Shown one piece after another: positions 1-8,900 of a stretch of 37,329 nt of DNA (the first letter of the stretch is position 1; each line of letters starts with the position of its first letter). Location: positions 1 through 37,329 of the IMG/VR virus record IMGVR_UViG_3300021440_000072. One strand, given 5' to 3'. The stretch comes from a virus. The position numbers were made by a program, and so were the translations under genes. The notes beneath the pieces are model-generated. The model was not told the DNA's origin. It ran no database searches and saw only the letters and a list, made by a program, of their open reading frames with translations.

Positions 1-140
1 GCGAACCAAGAAGTCCCCGTTCGACGCCTGAAAAGTTTTGCTACCTTCCCGTACACGTTTTACACCCAAAAACCACCACTCATTCCAGTCGATGCGTGGC
101 GGGGGAACCAAGAAGTCCCCGTTCGACGCCTGAAGTTCCA
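1..140 (+). repeat. 102-bp in-frame tandem repeat, left-end copies
   Basis: One full copy spans 16-117 and a second starts at 118 and diverges after about 20 bases. The unit is the same as that at 37129-37329. Bases 1-12 match the last 12 bases of the window except for one base (c instead of g at position 2), as expected if the assembly broke inside the array. The period of 102 bp is exactly 34 codons, so copy-number changes keep the reading frame. Confidence 0.9.
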
Positions 141-1134
141 CCAAACGTACCCCTCGGTCTTCACTGATGCCCTTTTAAGCCTGTTGCCGGTCTCTTCGGC
201 TGGTTGGCAGGGTAGCAACGAATGGCCAGCCAGACGAGCTAGAATCGCTCCACCAAGCGAGGTTTTCTTCGTTCCTCTCCCAATTGTAAACGTCGAAACT
301 ATCACTGTTGATAAATGGCTTCAGAATCAGGTCATGCCGGTACGTCGTCCTCAATTCCTCAACTTCGACAGTCTCACTTTTGTCCCGAATTTTACGACTA
401 CACCAGAGACAATCACCATCGACAAGTGGTTTTCAGCTATTGTGCAACCAAACACGCTCGCGAAACGATACCCACGCTCTGACATTCAAGACCCATTCAG
501 TCCAGCGCAAACTGTTTCGTACGTTCCAACCTTCTCGGGCACTGATGCAACGATTATCGTCACGAGACAGGTACAGTACCAGGCAAACTTTAATCCACTT
601 CTCCCTGCCACATCGAACAAAGTCATTACCGTCGACAAGTGGTTCCGTGAGTCGGTGTTCCCAACATTAAAACGACCAACTCGGGCGAGCTACCCATCGT
701 TTGCGTTTATTGAAGTGCGTGAAAACGTAACCATGGACAAGTGGTACGCACCAATTGTGCAAATCTTCCGTCGCCGACCACAGCCAACCTCAACTCTCAC
801 GGTCACCGAGTTTGTTTTTGTACCACCGGCTCCCGTCATTCCGCTCGACCGTTGGTTTGCTCCGCTTCAGGAACCACAGCTACAGAAGCGTTCGTACCGA
901 CATATCCACCCATTCTACCCAGCTCTCGTCGAGTTCCAAATTCCACCATTCTGGTTCGAAAAATTCCCCGTACAGACCGATCCATTCACTGACCACGTCT
1001 TTACACCAAGCAACAATTTCACAGATAAGTACGGTACAGCTACTGACCCATTCGTCGATAAGGTGTATACTCCTAGTAACACATGGACGGACAATCCGAG
1101 CGCGGGAAGCAACACGTGGACTGATAAGTTTTAA
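1..1134 (+). CDS. Repeat-rich fibre-like virion protein, 3' part (gene spans the window ends)
   Basis: The frame is open from base 1 with no start needed, and continues the frame of the gene that begins at 36991; an ATG at 184 is only internal. The 377 residues seen are built of degenerate units of about 35-45 residues, each with an [IV]xxD[KR]W[FLY] core followed by a PVRR or RRP-like basic-proline segment, for example ITVDKWLQNQVMPVRRP and ITIDKWFSAIV. The C-terminal 50 residues switch to a second repeat, DPFxDxV[FY]TPSN followed by [FW]TD. It lies downstream of a LamG adhesin and upstream of tail genes, so a fibre, appendage or host-contact role is inferred. No enzymatic motif is visible. 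Start codon and repeat number depend on how the ends join. Confidence 0.7.
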   Translation, partial: ANQEVPVRRLKSFATFPYTFYTQKPPLIPVDAWRGNQEVPVRRLKFHQTYPSVFTDALLSLLPVSSAGWQGSNEWPARRARIAPPSEVFFVPLPIVNVETITVDKWLQNQVMPVRRPQFLNFDSLTFVPNFTTTPETITIDKWFSAIVQPNTLAKRYPRSDIQDPFSPAQTVSYVPTFSGTDATIIVTRQVQYQANFNPLLPATSNKVITVDKWFRESVFPTLKRPTRASYPSFAFIEVRENVTMDKWYAPIVQIFRRRPQPTSTLTVTEFVFVPPAPVIPLDRWFAPLQEPQLQKRSYRHIHPFYPALVEFQIPPFWFEKFPVQTDPFTDHVFTPSNNFTDKYGTATDPFVDKVYTPSNTWTDNPSAGSNTWTDKF

Positions 1135-1145
1135 TCACAATATCA

Positions 1146-1352
1146 ATGGAACCAACCATCATTAAAGTATCTGCAGACAACTACGACGTCACCGAGAGTA
1201 ACACTCGGCGCGTAAGTAAAGCAGGTCTCAAACAGGAGATTGCTGACCTCGAACAAATGCGGGACGACATCATGAAAAGCTCTGGTATCGCTGGTATTCA
1301 AGCAGAGATTGACGCAAAGAAAGCATTACTCAATGCAATCAAAAACGCATAA
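1146..1352 (+). CDS. Small helical virion-region protein, unknown function
   Basis: This 68-residue protein starts 12 bases after the fibre stop, and its stop TAA overlaps the ATG of the propeller-like tail gene (TAATG), suggesting translational coupling. Residues 1-22 look extended. Residues 25-66 are strongly helical with heptad-like spacing (ADLEQMRDDIMKSS), probably a short coiled coil. No Shine-Dalgarno motif precedes the ATG. Its place between fibre and tail genes suggests a small tail or assembly protein, but I recognise no family. Confidence 0.75.
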   Translation: MEPTIIKVSADNYDVTESNTRRVSKAGLKQEIADLEQMRDDIMKSSGIAGIQAEIDAKKALLNAIKNA

Positions 1353-3331
1353 TGGCCATTAAAGCGGAACTCATTTCACAACTCGGAGGCTTCGGCAATC
1401 GAAAACAAGAGCAAGTCGCGGAGCACTTCCGGTCGGCAGGCTTTTCTCGTTCAATGAACGGCATGATTGCGTCACCTTTCGTGTACAAATGGTGGAGTGA
1501 CTTCCAGCAAAACAGTACAAAATTCCCGCAGTACACATCATTCGGAGCGATTAGCCACATTGTGAACGGTCGTAGTAAACAAACTTTTAGCGGTTCTTCT
1601 TCAAACGGATTCCCGGTTCTTTATGCTTTGAATAGTGACGGACATATTTTGCGCTCTCGTGACGGTATTCAAGGAGTCGAAATGATTCGCCCGGACGATA
1701 ACAGTGCTTCACACTTTTATACTGGTGTTATGGGAGGATTGATTGTCGACCAAAAAGACCGCTTGCTTTACCCAGGACGTCGGTACCTCGGTATGTTTGA
1801 CGCCGCGATTTCTTCAGTCTCGAATACGTGTACCTTTACCAACGGTTCAAAAAATGTCGTGCGGACTGCGGGGACAGTTTTTGATGCGAGTATGGTAGAA
1901 CAATTCCTCACGGTGCAAAGTGGCTCGAACGTTTATTTCTATCGAATTAAAACCTTTATTGACGCAAGCAACATCGTACTTTACAATAACTTTGATCTCA
2001 CGACTGGTTCATACTTCCCTGATATTCAAATTGCATGGACAGAAAGCTGGAAAGATTTTGGAACTTCAATTGGTACCGCTACCGCTGAAGGGAATGTTCC
2101 ATATATTCCAACTGAAACGTACGAAGATACAGTACTTTTTGGACGACGCAATAACATTACAACTCTCAATACCCTGACTGATACTATTACGACTGATGCT
2201 CTTCCGGCATTTAGTCTCCCAACTGGTTTTGAGATTCTCTCCATTCACCGCGGGAACAACGGTATTTTGATTGGGTGTAACTTCCAAGGGAAAGGGTACC
2301 TCGTTTTATGGGACAACTACTCAACTCGCTCGATTGCGCCATGGATTCCACTCAATGACCGGCTGGTTTCTCTCTGTAAAAACAACGGAGACTGGATTGT
2401 GATTACCTCCCGAGAATTTTTCACGACCAATGGCTACTCGCTGACGCTCCTTACGAATAAAGTCCTCGACATGGACATTGACCCGCTCCCCCTTCAGCAA
2501 CTTCCACAGACATCGTTCGTTGTCGAGAATGACCTCTACTTCATCACCAACTTTTCGTACTACGGGAAGCGTCGTGAAGGGGTTTACCGCATGAATCTCG
2601 TGACTAAAATGGTCGAGTACATTCCACGGGCTGATTTTGACCAAGTTTCGAACAAAGTTCGTATGCTGTTCTACGGAAGTACCTACAACAAAATCTACGT
2701 GGGACAAACCGACTCTCTCGCCTACGTCGACCAGTCGTCGCAGTGTGCTACCCCGACGTTTATTAGTAACGCGGTTGGGATTGGCGACAATATCAAGTAC
2801 GCAGAAGCAGTCAAACTGAACCTCGGAGTCTCTCCGGCGTATTCTGCTCTCCTCGATTCACCATTCTCGTTCGAAGTGGCTGTGAAAGTCTGTCCTATTA
2901 ACAAGCAAATCTTTACCTACGGGGTCGTGAAGACGCTCCAGACTGTAGCCACTGAAATTGTGGTTGATGAAACGCTGTATGGTGTCGCTGAAGTGGGGGA
3001 CGAACTGGAATTTGTGAACGGTACCAATGGTGGCTACTCACGCAACATCACTGCCCGCTCTGGTTCTGGTGCAACAGTTACCTATACGCTCGACCGTGCC
3101 CTCCCATTCATGAGTCTTGCGAATGATACGTTCTTCCGAACGAAATTTGAGTTGGTCTCGTCCAAGGTGTTCACTAACATCACCAGAATTGACCCAAAAA
3201 TGCTCTACTTCAACATTAAAAATAAAATTGAAGGGAAACAGTACATGGTCAAAATCGACATTGAAGATGCCACTATTCCACTCGAAATTAAACCATTCTA
3301 CTTCGTGTATGATGACACTGGCGTTATATAA
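1352..3331 (+). CDS. Probable tail nozzle/hub protein, beta-propeller-like
   Basis: The 659-residue protein is dominated by short beta strands with recurring blade-like phrases (VLYALNSDGHILR, GGLIVDQKDRLLYPG, DLYFITNFSYYGKR, KIYVGQTDSLAYVD), as in the propeller-bearing nozzle proteins of short-tailed phages. Residues about 156-224 form an inserted small domain (GTVFDASMV, then FYRIKTFIDASNIVL) that recurs in the major coat protein at 33477. A C-terminal region (about 520-600) contains another beta module with GGYSRNITA. The position before the adaptor gene supports a tail role. The nozzle assignment rests on overall character and gene order, not on a decisive motif; a generic tail protein is the alternative. 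Confidence 0.6.
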   Translation: MAIKAELISQLGGFGNRKQEQVAEHFRSAGFSRSMNGMIASPFVYKWWSDFQQNSTKFPQYTSFGAISHIVNGRSKQTFSGSSSNGFPVLYALNSDGHILRSRDGIQGVEMIRPDDNSASHFYTGVMGGLIVDQKDRLLYPGRRYLGMFDAAISSVSNTCTFTNGSKNVVRTAGTVFDASMVEQFLTVQSGSNVYFYRIKTFIDASNIVLYNNFDLTTGSYFPDIQIAWTESWKDFGTSIGTATAEGNVPYIPTETYEDTVLFGRRNNITTLNTLTDTITTDALPAFSLPTGFEILSIHRGNNGILIGCNFQGKGYLVLWDNYSTRSIAPWIPLNDRLVSLCKNNGDWIVITSREFFTTNGYSLTLLTNKVLDMDIDPLPLQQLPQTSFVVENDLYFITNFSYYGKRREGVYRMNLVTKMVEYIPRADFDQVSNKVRMLFYGSTYNKIYVGQTDSLAYVDQSSQCATPTFISNAVGIGDNIKYAEAVKLNLGVSPAYSALLDSPFSFEVAVKVCPINKQIFTYGVVKTLQTVATEIVVDETLYGVAEVGDELEFVNGTNGGYSRNITARSGSGATVTYTLDRALPFMSLANDTFFRTKFELVSSKVFTNITRIDPKMLYFNIKNKIEGKQYMVKIDIEDATIPLEIKPFYFVYDDTGVI

Positions 3332-3333
3332 AA

Positions 3334-3615
3334 ATGGAACAATCAACCTTCGAAAATCTGCAAAAAAATAAAGGTATCGAGTTTGTCCCCCCAGCGACAG
3401 ACCCTGTTACTACTCCAACAAAACCAGCCGAGACGTTGGCCGAGCAATTTCCGTCCATCATGGCCATGCTTCGTGTAGTAAAGAAGCCAGTTTCGACGGC
3501 ACCAACCAACGTGCCGAAGAATTTTGTGGAGCAGTTTGTTATTTACGAAAACGCAGGGACATACCGGCTCTACGTCTACGTTAATCAGACATGGCGGTAC
3601 ACAGCATTAACCTAG
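3334..3615 (+). CDS. Small virion-associated protein, unknown function
   Basis: A 93-residue protein that starts two bases after the tail gene stop, with an A/T-rich region and no Shine-Dalgarno motif before the ATG. Residues 18-36 are rich in Pro, Thr and Val and look like a flexible linker. Residues 62-93 form a compact beta-rich tail with several aromatics (EQFVIYENAGTYRLYVYV, then WRYTAL). Tails of this type occur on small structural proteins near fibre and nozzle genes in phages, so a minor virion component is inferred. Confidence 0.7.
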   Translation: MEQSTFENLQKNKGIEFVPPATDPVTTPTKPAETLAEQFPSIMAMLRVVKKPVSTAPTNVPKNFVEQFVIYENAGTYRLYVYVNQTWRYTALT

Positions 3616-3618
3616 GTA

Positions 3619-3627
3619 TGTTATAAT
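3619..3627 (+). promoter_or_regulatory. Extended -10 promoter before the adaptor gene
   Basis: TGtTATAAT is a perfect extended -10 element. The ATG of the adaptor gene lies 13 bases after its last T, so the transcript would have a leader of only about six bases and no ribosome-binding site. I see no convincing -35, which is tolerable for an extended -10. Confidence 0.6.
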
Positions 3628-3639
3628 TTCACTATATAA

Positions 3640-4371
3640 ATGGTCAATCTTGAAGCGAAAAAAGCTCTCGCAAAAAAGCTCAATATCAGTTATGCCGACA
3701 TTGCATACAATGACCTCTTTACTGACGAGGATTTGCAATACTACGTGAACCAAGGTGCCATGCAAGCGTATGACTATACGTTTTGGGATTTCGCCGAACA
3801 CTCGAAAACGGCTACGCTTGGGGCTGGAGATATTACTAACGGGTACGTGGCCTACCCGCAGGATATTCTGCCATCGAGCATCTACTACCTGACCATTAAC
3901 GGTCAGGAGTTCACCAAAAAGAATTTCGCTTCGTTCAAAAAGTGGTTCCAAGATAACCCAACAGATCAAGGTCTATATTGGGCGGAATTTAAGCGTCTCT
4001 TATTCTTCAACAAGAACATGGCCAGTGCCGGACAGGTTATTGATATTTACGGCCGACGTGGATTCCGTCAACTCTCGGGCGATAACGACCTGCTCCCATT
4101 CTCTCCAGACACAGATAACGAAGAGTCGTCAGGGAATGAAGCATGTGTGCTCTTCGCCTACGCTGAAATTCTCGCGTCAGAAAAAAAGAAGAACCCCCAG
4201 CAAGCTGAAGTGGAAATTAAAAAGGCGCGTGCTATTCTTGACCTCCTTGCCTCACAGCAAAACCAAGGTCACGCAATCGAACAGAGTAAAAACCGTCCAA
4301 TGTTTGACGTCCCGAATCTTTTCCCGACTGGCGTCAATGGGAACGCAAGTATAGGAACTTTTAATTATTAA
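3640..4371 (+). CDS. Head-tail adaptor (connector) protein
   Basis: The 243-residue protein has the layout of podoviral adaptors that sit between portal and nozzle. An N-terminal helical part contains DLFTDEDLQYYVNQG and aromatic-rich AYDYTFWDFAEHS. A beta region follows (YVAYPQDILPSSIYYLTINGQ), then QVIDIYGRRGF and a long helical C-terminus (ACVLFAYAEILASEKKKNP through EIKKARAILDLLASQ). This pattern is typical of P22 gp4- or T7 gp11-like adaptors in overall form, and the gene is next to nozzle and internal virion proteins. The assignment is by pattern and gene order; I cannot confirm it by search. Confidence 0.6.
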   Translation: MVNLEAKKALAKKLNISYADIAYNDLFTDEDLQYYVNQGAMQAYDYTFWDFAEHSKTATLGAGDITNGYVAYPQDILPSSIYYLTINGQEFTKKNFASFKKWFQDNPTDQGLYWAEFKRLLFFNKNMASAGQVIDIYGRRGFRQLSGDNDLLPFSPDTDNEESSGNEACVLFAYAEILASEKKKNPQQAEVEIKKARAILDLLASQQNQGHAIEQSKNRPMFDVPNLFPTGVNGNASIGTFNY

Positions 4372-4373
4372 AA

Positions 4374-5918
4374 ATGGCAACAACATATTCCGTAAAAAGT
4401 GGAGACACGCTTGGCGCAATTGCGAAAGCAAACAATACGACGGTTGATGCGCTTGCCAAGGCAAACAACATCACGAACCCGAATCTGATTAAAGTCGGGC
4501 AAACTTTGACGATTGGTTCGAGCACGCCTCCTGCACCAATCACCTCATTTGACATACAGGACTACCGTACCAAACTCGCTTCACTCACGTCTCCGAGTCT
4601 TACCACCGCAAACTCTACGCCATCGTACATTCCACCACCTCCGGCTCCTCCGAAAGTAGAGCCGACTATTGGTATGCCAAAAACACCAGTAACAACTCCA
4701 CCAGTTACGACCACTCCAGTGACAACGCCAACCAAGCCGGTTGTGACTACTCCTGTTCCTCCAACGGCACCTGTAGTCACTCCCCCTACAACGGGGACTG
4801 GTCAGTATTCTGTCGTTAGTGGCGATACGTTGAGTCGCATTGCCGCGAAAAACGGTATGAGTCTCCAGCAACTCATGGCACTGAATCCAGGCATCACGAA
4901 CCCGAACATGATTCAGGTTGGCCAGCGTATTAACCTCGGCGGAGCAACACCACAAGCCACCCCAGGAGCAACGCCAGTCACTACTCCCACCACAGTTCAA
5001 ACTCCCGACCAGATTCGCGAGCAAAACAATGCTGACCTCGCTAAAAAAGCAGGGGAAGCTGGTCTGTCCATTCAGGAATATATGACCTTGATGCAGTCGC
5101 AGAACTCTGTCTCAAAAGAAGAAACAGACGCTATTGCCAAGGAACTCGGAATCACTGCTCTCGAAGGAGATGTCTTTAAGAAACCGAGCCAATCGAGTCA
5201 ACAGGTATACGACACAGCCTATAAGACAAGTGGTCTCGGGGACATTAAAAAGAAAATTGAAGCAATCAATACGAGTATCGAACGTGACCGCGCCAACCTC
5301 ACTGAAGCAACTGGCAAAATCGACGAGAATCCATTCCTCACGGAAACGTCTCGCGTCGGTCGTGGTCGCACTGTTCTCGCCCAAGCAGAAGCGACAATCA
5401 ACAACAAACTGGCACAAGCCAAAACGTTACAAGACCTCTATGACGGCGGGGTAAAGGAAATTGAAGCTCTCGTGACTCGTAACACTAACGACTTCACCAC
5501 TGACCAGACCGTGAACCAAGCCAAACTCAACTACCTCCTGAAGAAAGCGGAAGTTGAAGCAACACAAAAGGTATCGGCTCGTACGACTGGTTCAACCAAC
5601 TCGTACCTCGAAGCTCGCGCAGGGGCAAAAACTCCTGACCTCGTGGGAACGAGTGAGACGGGGTACTTCAAATATGATTCTGGTACCAAGAAATTCGTAC
5701 AGGTCATTGCTCCGGCTCCAAAGAAAGCGACAACCACAGATACTTCCCCAGGTGCTTTCAAACCAACCGCAGACCAGAAAGCAATTGTCGGCCGGTTTTT
5801 GAGTACGTCAGAAGGGCAAGCTCTCGGTCTCACTCCTGATGAAATGACGGAAGCCATGAATGATTCAGTCTCATTCTACGCATTACTACAAAAGGCTTCA
5901 GATAACGGTATATATTAA
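4374..5918 (+). CDS. LysM-repeat internal virion or cell-wall-binding protein
   Basis: A 514-residue protein with two LysM domains, at residues 4-48 (YSVKSGDTLGAIAKANN, ending IKVGQTLTIG) and about 143-190 (YSVVSGDTLSRIAAKNG, ending IQVGQRINLGG). They are separated by a Pro/Thr/Val-rich linker containing PVTTPPVTTTPV. LysM modules bind N-acetylglucosamine in peptidoglycan. Residues about 200-430 are helical and coiled-coil-like, and the last 50 residues look like a small helical domain. Lying directly before the giant polyvalent gene, it probably belongs to the internal or ejected virion proteins and helps contact the cell wall during DNA delivery. No lytic catalytic domain is visible. Confidence 0.75.
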   Translation: MATTYSVKSGDTLGAIAKANNTTVDALAKANNITNPNLIKVGQTLTIGSSTPPAPITSFDIQDYRTKLASLTSPSLTTANSTPSYIPPPPAPPKVEPTIGMPKTPVTTPPVTTTPVTTPTKPVVTTPVPPTAPVVTPPTTGTGQYSVVSGDTLSRIAAKNGMSLQQLMALNPGITNPNMIQVGQRINLGGATPQATPGATPVTTPTTVQTPDQIREQNNADLAKKAGEAGLSIQEYMTLMQSQNSVSKEETDAIAKELGITALEGDVFKKPSQSSQQVYDTAYKTSGLGDIKKKIEAINTSIERDRANLTEATGKIDENPFLTETSRVGRGRTVLAQAEATINNKLAQAKTLQDLYDGGVKEIEALVTRNTNDFTTDQTVNQAKLNYLLKKAEVEATQKVSARTTGSTNSYLEARAGAKTPDLVGTSETGYFKYDSGTKKFVQVIAPAPKKATTTDTSPGAFKPTADQKAIVGRFLSTSEGQALGLTPDEMTEAMNDSVSFYALLQKASDNGIY

Positions 5919-5921
5919 ACA

Positions 5922-8900
5922 ATGTCAACAGAATCAGTACGAGCAAAATTGGGAATTGGAGTCACTCCAAACGAATCTCTTGGTGCTGATCTCAATAAGA
6001 CAGGCACTACGCAACCAGTCGTTCCGCAAGGGGCGACGGGTCTTGATGCGTTACACGCGAAACTCGGGATTGGTGGTGGCGGTGCGCCGGTTACACCGAA
6101 AGCTCCCGTTGCTCCCGCGACTGAATCCCCAAGTCTCTGGTCGCGCTACTCTACTGGTGCCCAACGTGCTCTCGCTGTCACTGACGCGGGAATCGTAGCT
6201 GGTGCCGGACAACTCCTTCGCTCATTTCAGTGGACGGCTGACCGACTCGTTGGTGACCGTGCAGAGCAGAAAGCCAGTGACGTCGTGCAAAATTCGGAAA
6301 TTCAGGCGTCGAGTGATATGTTCAAAATCTACAAGCACTATAAAGATATTGGAGACACCGCCAACGCTGACCGCATTTTCAAAAAACTTCAGGTCATGGA
6401 CAAGAGTACGTCTCCGTACAAAGCGTATGCTGATACGACTGACTCATTCGCATACAAAGCGCAGGATAAAACCCAAGCATGGGCAGACGCACTCAAAACA
6501 AATGCAGGGGTTACTCCCGAGAACCAAACCTTTGCGGAAAAAGTGCTCGAAGGGGCGGGTTCTTCATTGGTCTATTACGTCCCAGGTATCGGCGTAGCGC
6601 GAGGTGCCTCTATTCTCGCAAAAGTATCTCCGGCCATTGCCACTATTTTCGGAGGGTCTGCGTCGGCCGCTCTTGAAGCTATGTCTGAAGCTGGCTCGAC
6701 GTTTGACACTGTCAAAAAAACGGACGGTCTCCAGAAAGCGGGGGAAGAATCAACCAAAGTATTCCTCGCCAATGCCATTCTCCTCGCGGTCACCAACCAC
6801 CTCGGTATTTTCAATACGAGTAAATTGAGTCTGCTCAAAAAGGCTCTCCTCTCTGCACCCGTCGAAGGGTCACAGGAAGCCGTTCAGCAAATGATTCAGA
6901 ACAATGCAACCGGCAAACCAATTTGGGACGGGGTGCTCGAAGCGGGAACGATTGGAGCCATTATCGGTTCAGTCCTCGGCGGTACTACTGACCTCCTCAT
7001 GGAACCAGGAGCCACCGAAAATGGCGCCGGACTACCTTCGACAACAATTCCCCCTGCTCGGGCGTCTCTCCACTCAAAGCTCGGTGTCACTGACCAGCCA
7101 GTCACAACGCCAGATACCCGTACCGCCCTCGAACAGCAAAAGGCAATCGAGCAAGCTACCCAAACCGAAACCGTTACACCAACAGCGACTGTTCCACAGG
7201 AAACTACCCATATCACTCCTGAAACCCAACCAACAGAATCACCGAAAATCAACCCCACTGACCTCTTCCCAAAGAGTGAAACGCCGGTTGTCGAGAAACC
7301 GCCGGTTACTGAAATGAAAATTTCAAAGGAACAGCAAGCCAAAGCCACTGAAGATTGGGCAAATAACTACGCTGACCAAGTGACCGTGCTCGACCGTGAG
7401 TACAACGACATCATTACGCAAATTAAAGAAGCCAAAGGAGTCGAGCGTGAAAAACTTCAGACCCAGAAACTTGACGTGCAGGAACGTCTCGTTAAACTCG
7501 AACAGGAGTATCTCCAGAAGTGGCAACCAAAAGCGGAAGCCGTTACATCACAGAGTCTCTGGACAAATAAACTCGGCCTCGAAAGTGACAATGGTACCGC
7601 TGATGTCCAAACTGGTGACGCCGTTACGTTCAACGGGAAACACTGGACAGTCGGAACCATTCTTGAAATGTCGAAGGGTGATACCAAGTACGAACTGATT
7701 CCGGAGTCTGCGAGTACCCCAGCGCAGAAGCAAGCGATTGAAGAAAAAAAGAACCCGACTCCAGATGGCGAGCCGGTAGTTACGAGTAAGACCCCAGCTA
7801 CGCCTGAATTAGCGGCCGAAGAGTATTGGGACAAGGTTATTAAACCAGCGTCACAGAAAGACGAGCCAATTGTAATTGGAGCAGATGATCTGAAAGACTA
7901 CTTCGGAAACGACTATAATGACGCGAATCACCCCATCTACTCACGGGCGGCGTTTTTGCTGTATGAGCGGGCACTGGCTGAAACGACTCCCCAAGATGAA
8001 GTGGTGCTCACTGGTGGTGGCGCGGGTTCTGGTAAGACCGAGATTCTCGTCAAGGAAATGAAAGCGGCCGGATTCACCGGTATCATTTACGACTCCAACA
8101 TGGCCAACCTCGAAGGGGTGAAGAAGCAGATTAAAATGGCCGAGGACGCCGACCGTACCGTCCGCATTTACGGCATTACCCCGAATCTCGAAAGTGCCCG
8201 AACGTTTACAATTCAGCGCGAGAATAAAATTGGTCGTGGTATTTCTGATGCGACGTTTGCTCGTGGCCACGCGGGGTTCCCAAACGTTATTGCACAACTC
8301 CTCACGGAAAAAGTAATCAGTCCGAAGAACGTATTTTTGCTCGATACTCGTGGACAGGTCTCGCTCGAACAAGCCAAAGAAATGGTACGCAATGGAACGT
8401 TTGTGAAGAACCCACTTGCCTACGTGAAAAAATTGGGGTATACTGAAGATTATGTTAAACAGACCTATTCGAAAGACGGGTTCAGTCAAACAACTGGACA
8501 ACGCCTTCAAGGGGGAGAGATTCCTCAAAAGCCTCGTGTCACACCTGACAAAAGTGGGACAAATAAAACCACACTCTCACTAGAAGTTCAGAACGCGCCG
8601 ACCGAAAAAGAGAGTAAAACCCAGACGGAAGTCGCGGGTAAAAAAGTGAATCGTTTCTCCGGCCAGCCACAGGAATCAGCAACGCCACGTGTCCAAGGAA
8701 AACTGAAACCGCTCGTCACCAAGACGGGATTAAAAGCGTTGCTCAACAATACGCCGGACTTCAAAGCTAACCCCGTTCTGAAAGTGGAAGAACAAACGGT
8801 CACCTTCACTCACGGGAATAACGAGCCGAACAAAACTATGAAAGTGCTCGCATGGTCAAACGGCAAGACGTCATTTGCAATTAAACCAAGTGCGCTTGGA

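Noticed and set aside
184-1134. A complete gene starting at ATG 184
   Set aside because: The same frame is open to base 1 with the repeat pattern continuing upstream, and it joins in frame to the gene starting at 36991.
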